From positions 87,286,748-87,350,747 of the forward strand of contig CM056742.1 of NCBI GenBank assembly GCA_029851415.1: a stretch of DNA of 64,000 nucleotides, written 5' to 3'. Of this stretch, positions 32,818 through 44,400 are shown piece by piece (within the stretch, counting starts at the first letter, position 1; each line of letters opens with the position of its first letter). A program made the position numbers and the translations under genes. The notes beneath the pieces are model-generated. The model made no database searches and was not told the DNA's origin. It saw only the letters and a list, made by a program, of their open reading frames with translations. The stretch comes from Eretmocerus hayati (lineage: Eukaryota > Arthropoda > Insecta > Hymenoptera > Aphelinidae).

Positions 32818-33599
32818 AATTCGAAGGAAGTTCTCATTTACATGGGAATTCCCTCTCAAAGAAGAGGCGCATCGAATAAGGTAGGAATTCTACTAGTGTG
32901 CATACCCTTCCCGCATGTATATTCAACATCACATAAGAATGTGAACAGCCCTGATAAAAATGACAGAAATCGAATACTGTTCGTTTCCAAGGCGCTGAAG
33001 GTTGTTGTGTGGGCAGTTTTTTCACGTGATGAAAACGGTAATTATGGAAGTTTTTCAGTCAGAATACAGGTATTGGAAATTATTGGTCTTACTCATATGC
33101 GACAGTTCGTTAGCCCAAATCACTAAAGTCGAGTGAAAGTGTTACTAGAATGGCCGTGACAGAAATGTGCCTGTATTATAGATTAGGAAGTGCCCGGAAG
33201 CTGTTGCTCTTGCGTTCAATATTTTCTGAACAACAAATAGTCGAACACAAATCGGACAATAACGATGATTCTATAACTAGTCGTGAACTTGGAATCATCT
33301 CATTTTTCGCGTGTGATCTGAAGGTACTCCCATGATCCCGGTGCACGGCGCGACACGGTGCCTGCATGCCTTATTGTGCTGCACAGTGCTGCACGCCAGC
33401 ACAACAGTGTTGCTGCGGAAATCCAGCACACCTGTCTATGGAAATTCGATAGAGGAGGGAATGGTATGCCGGCCTCCAGCAGCACTGTCGAGCAGATTTG
33501 CAGCACACTGTGGAGCGTCACTGCACCACGGCGTGCTGCGCGCGCCGAAGCGCTTTCGTGTTGCATTTGGGCACCACAAGTTGTTCAGTGTACGAAACA
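32815..33599. other. Spacer with a GTGCTGCAC-rich GC patch
   Basis: Between 33335 and 33590, words such as GTGCTGCAC, CAGCAC and GCAGCAC recur at least eight times in both orientations, suggesting a small inverted-repeat element, but I could not define ends. No gene recognised. Confidence 0.35.
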
Positions 33600-33716
33600 C
33601 ATATCCGATCTTCATAGAGAATTTCACCTAATCATCATCAACGAGGGCCGAGGTATGATGGCCGGTGGAGAGCTTACCTACGCAGATATGCTGCATAGGA
33701 TGAAGACGAATGCCGC
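33600..33716 (+). pseudogene. R1-clade ORF1 fragment, left of the Transib insertion
   Basis: The frame REFHLIIINEGRG, MMAGGELTYADMLHRMKTNA reads straight up to the insertion and resumes, in frame after one TSD, at 39968 (EEVGTEAMGSKSSSN). The wording is like the domain before the zinc knuckles in R1-type ORF1. Together with 39968-40940 this was one element. Confidence 0.6.
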
Positions 33717-33721
33717 CGACG

Positions 33722-34153
33722 CACACAATTGATGGAAACCCGATTTGCGACACAATTATTCTCACCCTGAAAACAAGCGAATTTGGAAATTTGCGAAAAG
33801 GGGGAAATTGTAGGTTTTTTCACGTAGATTATGAATCTTTTAAACGCAGTTTCAGTGGTTTAACTTGATGGGGATGCATTTCACATAAATTTTTATGAGA
33901 ACAAAAGTTTTTGCATTTTTTGATACAAATCGGATGATATGACCAGTTTTCCGTGAAACCGAATTTTTTGGTGTTTTTTGCCATTTTGGAGGGCTTTTAG
34001 TGGATATTTTGGAAATTGGACTACGGCAATCGAAAGAGCGGGAAATTTTACGTCGGAATATGTACTTTGAAAATTTGGAAAAAAGATTTTTGAAGGTGAT
34101 CTAGGGAGTAAGAATAGAGGAAAAACTGAAAAAACAGAGAAAAATGGGTAATT
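33722..34153 (+). repeat. Outer terminal inverted repeat, left arm
   Basis: Pairs with 39465-39962. It includes ACACAATTATTCTCACCCTG and TTTTTTCACGTAGATTATG. The right arm is longer mainly because ~65 bp near 39780-39850 are missing on the left. Confidence 0.9.
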
Positions 34154-34154
34154 C

Positions 34155-34975
34155 GTGAATTCTCGAGGTCTAATCGTGAATGTGCCACCTTGTCCACAAT
34201 GGGGTCTCTTCCTTTCTCCATCATCAACCAACTATTTGCCGTGTTCCATAAGTGCGTAGATACACTTGCTGGACTCTGAGACCAGTTATAACGAGTCTTG
34301 GGGTCATATTCCGTGCAAAGCCCTATGAATCCGATCAAAATCATGAATTCTCGAGGTCTAATCGTGAATGTGCCACCTTGTCCACAAAAGAGGTACCTTT
34401 CGACATCATCAACCAACTATTTGCCATGTTCCAGGAGTGCCTAGATAGACCTGCTGGACTCTGAGACCGGTTATAGCGAGTCTTGGGGTCATATTCCGTG
34501 CAAAGCCCTATGAATCCGATCAAAATCATGAATTCTCGAGGTCTAATCGTGAATGTGCCACCTTGTCCACAAAGGGGTTACCTTGCGACATCATCAATCA
34601 ACTATTTGCCGTGTTCCAGGAGTGCCTAGATACACCTGCTGGACTCTGAGACCGGTTATAGCGAGTCTTGGGGTAATCTTCCGTGCAAAGCCCTATGAAT
34701 CCGATCAAAATCATGAATTCTCGAGGTCTAATCGTGAATGTGCCACCTTGTCCACAAAGGGGGTACCTTGCGACATCATCAATCAACTATTTGCCGTTTT
34801 CCAGGAGTGCCTAGATACACCTGCTGGACTCTGAGACCGGTTATAGCGAGTCTTGGGGTAATCTTCCGTGCAAAGCCCTATGAATCCGATCAAAATCATG
34901 AATTCTCGAGGTCTAATCGTGAATGTGCCACCTTGTCCACAAAGGGGGTACCTTGCGACATCATCAATTAACTCT
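34155..34975 (+). repeat. Left tandem array, ~4.4 units of ~185 bp
   Basis: Units begin GAATTCTCGAGGTCTAATCG at about 34158, 34345, 34530, 34715 and 34899. Each contains TGCCACCTTGTCCACAA, CATCATCAA(C/T)CAACTATTTGCC and GACC(A/G)GTTATA(A/G)CGAGTC. Neighbouring units are nearly identical. The last unit is cut short where transposase exon 1 begins. Confidence 0.93.
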
Positions 34976-34977
34976 CC

Positions 34978-37900
34978 CGCTGGAAAGGTGTATCATCAAA
35001 TACGAAATGATTAAAACAATGATGGATGGAAAGGTGAGTGTACCCAACCTATCACGTCCTCGATCCTGCTTGAACAATTGATAATATACAAAAAATTTGC
35101 ATGGGAAACATTCGTGTCAAAGAAATGATATCTCATCCAGGTTTTCCTCTTAATATCTGTATTATCTCAGCGGAAAATCGTTCTACTTTTAGAGATATTC
35201 AGGACGTTCCATATGTCTATACTCGCTGGATAAGTGTGATGCACATATCCGAAATACTTGGAACATCGTATCAGCTACATTGGCATCCATAGAGAATTCT
35301 TGATGCAAACGTAAAATTTCGAGAGTATCAGACAGTGTATCTAAAAAAGCTCTTGGTAAATGGTGATTTTATAATGCACCTTGGAAAAAATGAATGAAAC
35401 AATTACCATACAGTCTTGCAGAATCTGTTCCAGAACATATCAATATAATATTATGCTTATTCCGTAGGTCAAAGATGCACTCACGGAGACCTCGAGCCTT
35501 GCTTGCTTCTTTTGTGGAGAGAATATCTCACAATTACAGAATCTAGATTTGATTGAATGCGAAATCCCGATTGAGCGACTCGAGTTCGGAATTTCTGTCC
35601 TCCATGCGAAGATAAGGATGATGACACTGGTCTTCAAGATATCTTGCCGTCTCGATTGTCAAATGTACAGAGGGGTGAGTCTTGTATTTTTCCCATTTCA
35701 GACTGGCAAAAACATTGTCTATTCTTATATGTAATAATTCTTCATTCGGTAAATATAATGAATCTTTATGGGTTAGTCGACAGGTGAAAAGTCTTAAGCG
35801 GGGGGTAGTAGCACCGAGACTGTTAGTAACATTATAAAGAAGAGGAAAGCTCTCCTCCAAGAAAAGCTCTATCCGGTGCTTGGAGTGATGATTGAGTCTC
35901 CCAAAAATGGTTATGGGAACACTAGCGATAGCAACACTGCTAGGAAATTTTTCGAAAAACATGAGGAAATCGCCAAAATCACAGGTGAGTCTATAGATAC
36001 ATTGATGTCAGAATATAATAAGCATCCTCGACCTTGAATTTATTAAACGACATTACCCATGATCGAGTATTCAATGAGGCTTTGGTTCTCATTTTAGTGA
36101 CTCCATAGTTGCCCCCGTACCTCACTTGACAGTAGCATTTTCCACACTGTATTGCAGTCAGGGAACTAAAATCCGAATTATGAAATATGATGGTCTTTCC
36201 CTACTCTGTGTCGGACTCCGGTTCTATTAGTGATTGATCTAGTCTCGAATCTCTCATTTGATATCCACGGAGTGAAGCTTTATTTCATTGCTATATTTTT
36301 CGTAGGTCTGCACAGCAATTCATATCACATCTGACCTAAACTTTATAAATATTCCATCGAAATCATGGATATAGATGGCTTCGAGCGAGATGTTGACGTT
36401 CAAACTTAGAAAATAGATATTTTTTAGGACGAACTATCTCACAATGATCGGAATAGCTGGTTGTCATTGTCTCTGTGAACTCGTGGCTGGCTCTTTAGTG
36501 TCCAAATTCTGTTAGTATCCCCTTCCATGCAACATCGCTTACCTAACAGTTGTTATCGTACCACGGGATTCAGAATATTCCCCACGAATCCTTTCCGTGC
36601 CGGAATAATCTTATAACTTTTTATAACTGGAATATTTTTAGCATCGATTCTCTGGATGTCCATTTTCGTTCACGAAGTCTTGAGTACTGCATTGTTGTAA
36701 GGTCAAGGCTTCCCTAATTCCATTGGGACAGAAAAATATAAGGGTGATTCCAGTCAGCAAAGATTTCTGCACAGGTGCTGCGATATAATTTTCTGATGAA
36801 TGACTTCAAATCTAGTTTTTTTTATTAACTCTTCTGCCTTGTACGCTATCAATATCATGTACATACTGTATGGAGCCAAATCAAATCGAGATCACGAAAG
36901 ATATAAGTATAACGTCAGTGCTCAGTTATAATACATGGAATTATGTAACTGTGATACCGTGACGTATCATTGCTTTAATCTCTTGGCATGGATATATCGA
37001 AATGACCACAAACCCAATGTAATCCTATAGATTGATTCGTCACGAATCAATCGTGATGATACTTGGAGTTATTCCAGTATGTCAGAGTTACGTTTGCGTG
37101 GAATACATCTCCTGAAATTTATTACAGGCTTTGATCCAGTCTTGCTTGAGCTTTTCACAACGATCCTGCAAGCTTTATCTTGTTCTATTGAGATCGACCC
37201 TCTGAAATTTAAAGATCTGTGCATGAGGGCAACGATACGATACTGTCAAAACTACTCATGGTACAAGCTTCCACCATCAATACATGCTATTTTGATGCAT
37301 GCATGGAAAATGATGCAGTTTTACCATATTCCTATGGGAGTGTTATCCGAAGAGGCTCTCGAGACGACTCATAAAGTCGTCAAGTCCACCAGACTGAATC
37401 ATACGAGGGAATTTTCCAGGTATGTACTTTTCATTTTGCCGAGATGTGGTAATTTTTTTGGGCAATAGTTGAATCAAGATTTCGTTTCAATATTCACGCA
37501 ATCGTTTAGATGGGATACCGAGATGCATAAGGGGTACAATTCGTGTGAAAATGTACATTCTTCCAACGAATGAATCGATAAATGCTCAATCTTGAATGTG
37601 GATGAGATGTGAGCTTCACTCTCTTTCAAGTCGAAGCTCGGGATTCATGGCTAATTTCCCATAGTGTACTCATTCACCCTTAATTATTACTGTTACCTTT
37701 CGAACTCCTAGGCAATATACCGATGCATGACGATAATGAAAGCTAGACTCTTGGCTATCAATGGATTTGTACACAAATGATACATGTGAATAAATATCAG
37801 CTGAATGGAAGAAAAATTCCACTGAAAATATTGCTCGTGGAGTTATGCCTATCTCTAACTAGACTATGTATGATGAATAATATCAAGGCGTTAATGAATT

Positions 37901-38068
37901 CTCGCATTATTTTCCAGGGAAGCGACCAATGAGGACCTATTCCATCGATTGTTCTTGTTGTCAGATCCTATCCTGTCTCGGACTCGCAAAATCAGGGAGA
38001 AGAGAGTGAATCTACTATCGCCTGAGTTGAGGAAAATGATTGTTGTCAACAGTGAGGATGATGGTTAG
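34978..38068 (+). CDS. Partial RAG1/Transib-like transposase gene, five exons, N-terminus missing
   Basis: Exons with matching phases and GT-AG introns: 1 ~34978-35033, 2 35468-35674, 3 35819-35984 (its acceptor is weak), 4 37128-37419, 5 37918-38068 (TAG). Together ~290 codons are open. Landmarks in order: MMDGK, whose Asp aligns with RAG1's second catalytic Asp; C-x2-C (CFFC), the first zinc half-site; LEFGISVLHAKIRMM, like RAG1's IDALHCDIGNAAEF; NTARKFF, like NFARKLM; ITGFDPVLLELF; H-x4-H (SIHAILMH), the second zinc half-site; PMGVLSEEALETTHK, whose Glu matches the third catalytic residue (NESGNK in RAG1); EATNEDLFHRLFLLSDP. The first catalytic Asp and all upstream domains are absent, because the tandem array replaces them at ~34975. 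RAG1/Transib enzymes cut at paired CAC-type ends and re-insert the element. This copy cannot be autonomous. Confidence 0.85.
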
Positions 38069-38883
38069 AATACTATCTAGTTGTATTGTGCTTGATGTAT
38101 TCGAGTTGGCGGAATGAAAATAATTGGTCGTTACCTTTTGGAGAATTAGTGGGAGATTCTACGATTCTTTCGGTTACTGTTGTGAATCAAGAACAGGCTG
38201 TGTTTTTTATAGGATAACTTTCGTTTGATTTTGTGGTTATTTTCGGTTTCTAGTCTAGATTCCCGATGGTGCTCAAGTCTGTAACATGAACCTTGTTTCC
38301 AATGCCTTACTATTTCAGTATTGTACCTGTTGGTTACGGACTTGGGCATGTTGCAGATGTTGCTTTAACTAACCATGAATGTATCCTAAATTCGTGATCA
38401 TCTATGGAATCATGAATACCTGTATGTTGAAATTTTGCTGGACGAATAAATATTCGTGTGAGAGGAAGATCTATGGTGATCTTTTTTTTGTGAACCCAAC
38501 TGAAAATTGCGAGATCCGCGCCAGTAAGTTGGGAAGTATTCCAATTTGGGTAATAAGGAGTGAAATTTGATGTGATAAGTGATGGGAACAGAAGACCCTG
38601 AACTATCCCTACACCCTTGGTCCCCTTTTTTGCTATGGAACCAACTGATTTCCCTGTGATCTGCAGTGAAAGCAAGGTCGCGGGTTGGATCATTCGGTTT
38701 TAACTCAATGAACATTCGAGCACCAACGTTTCTCATTCTTGATTCGAGGATTGGGTGGATTGGGTCGGTCGATTTGATTATTATCAACCTCATTAAGCAT
38801 GAAGTATTCTTTTGATCCACTCCCACATCCTTCATTTTACATAAGAGAGATTGAAGAAGGGGCAAGTGTGTGGAATTTCGGTC
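38069..38883. other. Spacer between transposase gene and right arm
   Basis: Presumably the 3' untranslated region of the transposase and linker. Small frames on the minus strand show no domain. Confidence 0.5.
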
Positions 38884-39470
38884 TAGTGAGTGCTACGGAA
38901 AGGAAGTCCCAAGATTGATTTCATGGTTCTCATCGGATTTACCGGGCTGTACATTGACTCTGGCCCCAGAACCCTCAGAGTCCAGCAGGTGTATCTAGGC
39001 ACTCCTGGAACACGGCAAATAGTTGGTTGATGATGGAGAAAGGTAACCCCTTTGTGGACAAGGTGGCACATTCACGATTAGACCACGAGAATTCATGATT
39101 TTGATCGGATTCATGGGGCTTTGCACGGAATATTACCCCAAGACTCGCTATAACCGGTCTCAGAGTCCAGCAGGTTTACCTAGGCACTCCTGGAACATGG
39201 CAAATAGTTGGTTGATGATGTCGAAAGGTACCCCTTTTGTGGACAAGGTGGCACATTCACGATTAGACCTCGAGAATTCATGATTTTGATCGGATTCATA
39301 GGGCTTTGCACGGAATATGACCCCAAGACTATTTATAACTGGTCTCAGAGTCCAGCAAGTGTATCTACGCACTTGTGGAACACGGCAAATAGTTGGTTGA
39401 TGATGGAGGAAGGTAACCCCATTGTGGACAAGGTGGCACATTCACGATTAGACCTCGAGAATTCACGAAT
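38884..39470 (-). repeat. Right tandem array, ~3 units of ~185 bp, inverted relative to the left
   Basis: Same unit as 34155-34975 in reverse orientation; CGATTAGACC(T/A)CGAGAATTC marks unit edges near 39077, 39262 and 39447. The innermost unit is the most diverged and contains an extra ~30-bp substitution (GGCTGTACATTGACTCTGGC). Confidence 0.9.
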
Positions 39471-39962
39471 TACCCATTTTTCTCTGTTTTTTCAGTTTTC
39501 CCTCTATTCTTACTCCCTAGATCACCTCCAAAAATCTTTTTTCCAAATTTTCAAAGTACATATTCCGACGTAAAATGTTCCGCTCTTTCGATTGCCGTAG
39601 TCCAAATTCCAAAATATCCACTAAAAGCCCTCCAAAATGGCAAAAAACACCAAAAAATTCGGTTTCACGAAAAACTGGTCATATCATCCGATTTGTATCA
39701 AAAAATGCAACAACTTTTGTTCTCATGAAAATGTGTGTAAAATGCATCCCCATCAAGTTAAACCACTAAAACTGCGTTTTTTCCGCGATTTTCGCGTTTT
39801 TATGCTTGCCGTTAGCGTATGAATCTCGGAGGCTCCAATTGGGAAAAAGATCCATAATCTACGTGAAAAAACCTACAATTTCCCTTTCCGCAAATTTCCA
39901 AATTCGCTTGTTTTCAGGGTGAGAATAATTGTGTCGCAAATCGGGTTTTCATCAACTGTGTG
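39465..39962 (-). repeat. Outer terminal inverted repeat, right arm
   Basis: Complement of 33722-34153 with one ~65-bp length difference; ends CATCAACTGTGTG followed by CGACG. Confidence 0.9.
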
Positions 39963-39967
39963 CGACG

Positions 39968-40940
39968 AGGAAGTAGGTACAGAAGCGATGGGCTCCAAGT
40001 CCTCATCGAATTGAGGAAGGGTACCGATGCCAGTATTGAGTGACTGAGGACCTCATTGAGGCCCTACCAGTGAGCGAAAGATGCACTATCGATGTTAAGT
40101 TTCTCCGAATTGGCTATCGGGGCACCCGAATGACGGATGTCTCAATCCAAACGAGACTGGCGCATCACCTGCTGGTTTGTGAGTAGCCCAAGAATGGGTA
40201 GGGCAGGATAAGGATCCGCGAGATGGATGACATTCGAGGATGCTACAACTGCCTCAAGTATGGACACAAAGCCACGGGCTGCAAGAAAGGGGAGGCTGAG
40301 GAGCGGAAACCGAAACTCCATGCCCAGTGCGCTGAACCGGGCCTTTTGCCGCAACCCACAGAGAAAGGCCGAAGTGCAATGAGCTGTGCAGCGATAGGGC
40401 CCAACAGTGACCGCAAATCCGGAGCGAGCATCTGCACTCCATGACAGGAAGCAAGGGATCGATATAAACGTAGGAACGGGAGAAATGGCTCGCTTCATCC
40501 AAGCAGACCTCAGGAGGAACGAATTCGCCTGCAACTTCTCACGCGCTGTTTCTAGAGAAGAGTGGATAGATGTTTTGATAATATCTGAATCGTCTCGGAA
40601 GCGTGAACTCTCCCGCTCCACATCAGATCACTGGGGGACAACTGGTATCCAGATCACGAATTCTGCGATCTGCGAGACTGGACCAGCTGTTCGGCTTTGC
40701 TCGCAAGATCATAATAGGCAGAGCAATCTACAGCTGCTACTGTTTGCCGTAGCTCAAGCCACACGAATTTGGAGACAAGCTACACGATTTAGAGGAAGAT
40801 GTCAAGTACTGAGGTGGGGGCGTCAGACATCAACACGGGGGACTTCATCTTCAAAAAACAGACTCGGAGCGGAAGACGACGGGATGCATGAGGGGCAAGA
40901 CTCGCCGATCACGGTGTCTTTGAACCAACTTTAAATGAGC
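39968..40940 (+). pseudogene. R1-clade relic: ORF1 C-terminus and start of ORF2 endonuclease
   Basis: It continues the frame interrupted at 33721. It contains one CCHC zinc knuckle (CYNCLKYGHKATGC, from 40237), where R1-type ORF1 proteins usually carry three, and then a fragment FIQADLRRNEFACNFSRAVS, EWIDVLIISESSRKR, the opening of an R1-type endonuclease (QaNL---A-----------D---I-EP). Several stops and frameshifts. No reverse transcriptase follows, so the copy is 3'-truncated or decayed beyond recognition after ~40940. Confidence 0.7.
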
Positions 40941-41240
40941 CGGAAGACCACCTCGCCAAATTTTTTTTTGAATGATTGTTTGGGGCCCAAATAACTCCTT
41001 CCAATTATTTTGGAATCGTCTACGTTAAGATTTTCAAATAAATCAATTTCAAAGATTTTTTCTGAAAAAAAGTCGAAAAACGACTTTTACGCGCTTCGAC
41101 TATGATGAACGCTTGATCCTATGCTTGAAATTTCACAAAAATCTCGTCAGGAAGTGCAGATGGTTCATGACACTCTATCCCAAACAATTCGCAATGTAAT
41201 GCGTAGAGGAAGAAATAGGGTACGCGAGTTGGGGCCAATG
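40941..41240. other. Spacer, no feature recognised
   Basis: AT-rich with a T9 run at ~40959. No gene or repeat found. Confidence 0.4.
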
Positions 41241-42084
41241 CTTGGGTAAAGATTCGAATGGCAAATGAAGGGGTCCAAAAATCTATATTGGAAAATTTCG
41301 AGCATGCTTACGCATCTCTCCTTCTCACCTTTTCTCGCATTAGTCTTGATAATATGTGAACAACGCCCCTTAGACTCTCGGCAAGGCCTTCATAGCGCAA
41401 CAAAAGCTCTCATTCAGGTTCGGGTGAGCTTGCAGGTACATTATATCTACATTTTTTCTCGCGTCTGAGGGGGAGGGGGTTCTATCTTAGTTCAAAGATG
41501 CGAGGTGCTTGCTCTCATGAAGAGAATTGGCTCAAATTTTGGACAAAAAGCATGAAAAAGCAAATTTGAGTGCAGATGCTGAGTGAGGAACATGGAAAAT
41601 TGCTCCAAAAGTGTTCGGCATTTAATGTTCGAGATGATTGCCTCGATCTTTATGTCAGACATAGGTAAATCAGGTGTAGGCAATCTATCATCTCGAACAT
41701 CAAATGCCGAACACTTTCGGAGCAATTTTCCATGTTTCTCACTCAGCATCTGCACTCAAATCTGCTTTTTCATGCTCTTTATCCAAAATTTGAGCCAATT
41801 CTCTTCATGAGAGCAAGCACATCGCATATTTGAACTAAGATAGGACCCCCTCCCCCTCAGACGCAAGAAGTAATGTAGATATGATGCACCTGCAAGCTCT
41901 GCCGAATCTGAATGAGAGCCTTTGTTGCGCTATCAAAGCCTTGCCGAGAGACCAAGGGGAGTTGTTCACATATCATCGAGACCAATGTGAGAGAGGGTGA
42001 GAAAGAGAGAGGCGTAAGCATGCTCAAAATCTCCCAATATAGATTTCTGGACCTCTCTATTTGCCATTCGAATCTCTACCCAAG
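41241..42084. repeat. Near-perfect ~400-bp-arm hairpin (inverted repeat)
   Basis: 41241-41640 is the reverse complement of ~41685-42084, centre ~41662, spacer ~45 bp. Arms are ~90% alike: CATGAAGAGAATTGGCTCAA near 41517 has its complement near 41790, and CTTGGGTAAAGATTCGAATG at 41241 its complement at 42084. Flanks show no clear target duplication. No protein is encoded; short frames on both strands are mirror images. If transcribed it would form a long double-stranded RNA. Confidence 0.88.
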
Positions 42085-42790
42085 TGTGACGTCCGTGACA
42101 GTCACGTACGTCTTTCAGGTTTGGTTGTCTGCTTGCCCTCGTGCGAATCCACAGAGGCGCGCGAGTGCAAGCAGACGACAAAGTTGCTATGATGCGCGGC
42201 ATGCTCTATCTCTCTCCATCTCTTGTAGTCCCTTCAAAAACTCCTCCTCCATCTAGGAAGGGATATCACAGGTTTGGGTGGGATGCTCTGGTCGCGCCTT
42301 GGTATTCCCCTCGCTCGCTCCGAATATTTGATGGTTTCGAAATCCCGAATGAAAAAAGATATGTTTGAAGCGCACTGCCTAAATTTCCCAATGAAACGTT
42401 GCGCAATATTGAAACAAGAACTGTTGTTAGGCGGAATCGTGAAGCGAGCGAGGAAAAAATACCTTCTCAACTCATGAGGAAAAGCCGATGTTAATGGCCT
42501 AAATTTATGCGTCGAGAGGTCATCTTTTGAATTATCCAATATTTTATATAAGTTATGAAGGAGAAATTATTATTAGAACAAAAAAAGGGGAAAAACAACA
42601 ATTTATCCCAAGTCCGATTAATTGAAATCGAGATCTTATGAGGCTCAGCTTCGACGGTTTCGGACTAATGTTAATGCCTTTTTATTTCCCTAGAGACTCC
42701 ATTATCTATTAATATTCCTATATATATGCGACATTCTCGCCCCTTCAATATTTATACATTTTTGCCAACATTATTCAAAAACATTGTAGA

Positions 42791-42853
<63 letters not shown>

Positions 42854-44090
42854 CGCTCAGAGAACCCCCACATGTGTAAGAGTTAAGTTAAATTAGCCCC
42901 GAGATGACCACTCGATGCTTTACCCTATGTTTCGCGTAGTCCAGAAATTACTTTTATTCTACATTATGCTATTTGAATGAGTAGAAAACTTCAAGAAAAG
43001 GGACTACTTGGTCAAAAAGGTACTCGACGCGCCATCTGTCACCTTACCGCCGAACCTGTGAAGTCAATTTATTGATCGACGAAACACCTAGATCATGTAC
43101 TCAAGCGCCTGCGCAACTCGACCAACGAGTTAAGCGCGCGTGGAATTTGAATTATCAGTCCGCAAGAGGAAAGTCAACCACTCAGAAGGCCCAATTTCCC
43201 TCCGCGAACGGGTCTATTGTTAATTCTCTGCACCGGCAGAGGGGAAAGAAAAACTACTCCCTTTAAATTTGGCTGCACGGAAGAGCTCGCTCTCTTCTCT
43301 CCCGGATCCCGAAATCGGCTACAGCTTCTTCTGAGTGGTTACTATCCAGCGCGGCCGTGCCACGCTGTACCCCCAAGAACTTTGAATATAAGAAGTAAGT
43401 CTCAAAAATCATTATTCAGTTATTTCATTCCCCAAAAATAATTACCTGAATCTACACTACACATATATAACATTAGTGATAATCGAATACTTAGATAGGG
43501 AACCTTGCCTCAGGGGATTAGCCCCAGAAGGCTGGTGCCAACCCGCTTGGACTCGAGCATAGTGCTCGATAAGTTCAGGTGGGCAATGAGAAGATAGAAA
43601 AATCATTTCTCGTAAGTGTCCAAAAGGATTCCACGCACAACTCATCATCAAAGGTGGACATTTTTTCGCAATACGCGCCCCGAGCCAGTGGACGAAAGTC
43701 CAGGCTCAAAAACTAATTATATATATTTATAGTAGCATCACCGCGTACTTCACATTGGAGGCCCTGGGAGGAATTTGCGACAAAAAAAAGAAATTTTTGA
43801 TGATGAGCGAACCACAACTACACAAAACACGATCATTCCCCCTCGTCCTGATCATGTCATTTTCATAAGCAATATCTGCTGGGATCCGGGAGAGAAAGCA
43901 CCGCCATCTCAGTCAGAAATCGTTCCAGTTTTCAGTCCAAAAAAAAATCAATAGATAAATATTAATTTCCACGCCACGTGCCACCCACGCGGCCGCTGAA
44001 TTCCCTAAGCACGCGGTGCATTCGATCAGAAAAGCTGCGAGTCAAGTAACATCACTTTCTCCAGACGAAAACTGCTTTAAAGCGTAGCCC
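42085..44090. other. Spacer containing a microsatellite
   Basis: No gene recognised. (TG)n at 42794-42852. A few short frames without domains. Confidence 0.4.
42794..42852. repeat. (TG)n microsatellite, ~29 units
   Basis: Uninterrupted GT/TG dinucleotides. Confidence 0.97.
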
Positions 44091-44091
44091 G

Positions 44092-44400
44092 GAGCTCTTT
44101 TGATGCCCGGCTGCATCGGAAATCCTGTCCGTAATACATACACACAAGCTCTTTTGATGCCTAGTATGTACAGAAAAATCCGTTTTGAAGAAGTGCGCCC
44201 ATAAGCCTTTTTAACGCCGGGCCGCATCCGAGATCCGACACCAGAACGCGTCCGCAAGCACTTTTGACGCCCGGAGCGTCCCAGAGTTCCGCACGCCGAG
44301 ATGTAGATCGCGAGCTCTTTTGATGCCCGGTCACACCAGAAAACTCCGCAGACACCCGTCCCGAAACTACGCCTAAAGCTCTTTTGAAGCCCAGTCTTGA
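44092..44400. repeat. Diverged tandem array, six units of ~53-64 bp
   Basis: Each unit opens with a variant of AGCTCTTTTGATGCCCGG (about 44092, 44150, 44203, 44256, 44311, 44374), followed by a GC-rich variable segment with TCCG/CCGCA words. The frames this creates on the minus strand are repeat-derived and have no known domain. Confidence 0.75.

Larger units (their letters stand above)
33722..39962. mobile_element. 6,241-bp Transib-type transposon with giant inverted arms and CGACG target duplication
   Basis: The left terminus is CACACAATTGATGGAAACCC. The right terminus, read inward, is CACACAGTTGATGAAAACCC. The 5-bp CGACG flanks both (33717-33721 and 39963-39967). Transib elements are known for CAC-starting ends and GC-rich 5-bp duplications of the CGnCG kind, and the element encodes a RAG1/Transib-like transposase, so ends and gene agree. 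Arms: ~430-500 bp of outer TIR plus inverted tandem arrays of a ~185-bp unit, about 1.25 kb left (33722-34975) and 1.08 kb right (38884-39962). Excision of the element and one CGACG restores an R1 ORF1 frame. Confidence 0.92.

Noticed and set aside
33722..33750. A V(D)J-type recombination signal (heptamer plus nonamer) at the Transib ends
   Set aside because: CACA(A/G)TT resembles the heptamer and ATGAAAACC the nonamer at the right end, but the spacing is only a few bases, not 12 or 23, so the likeness beyond CAC is probably chance.
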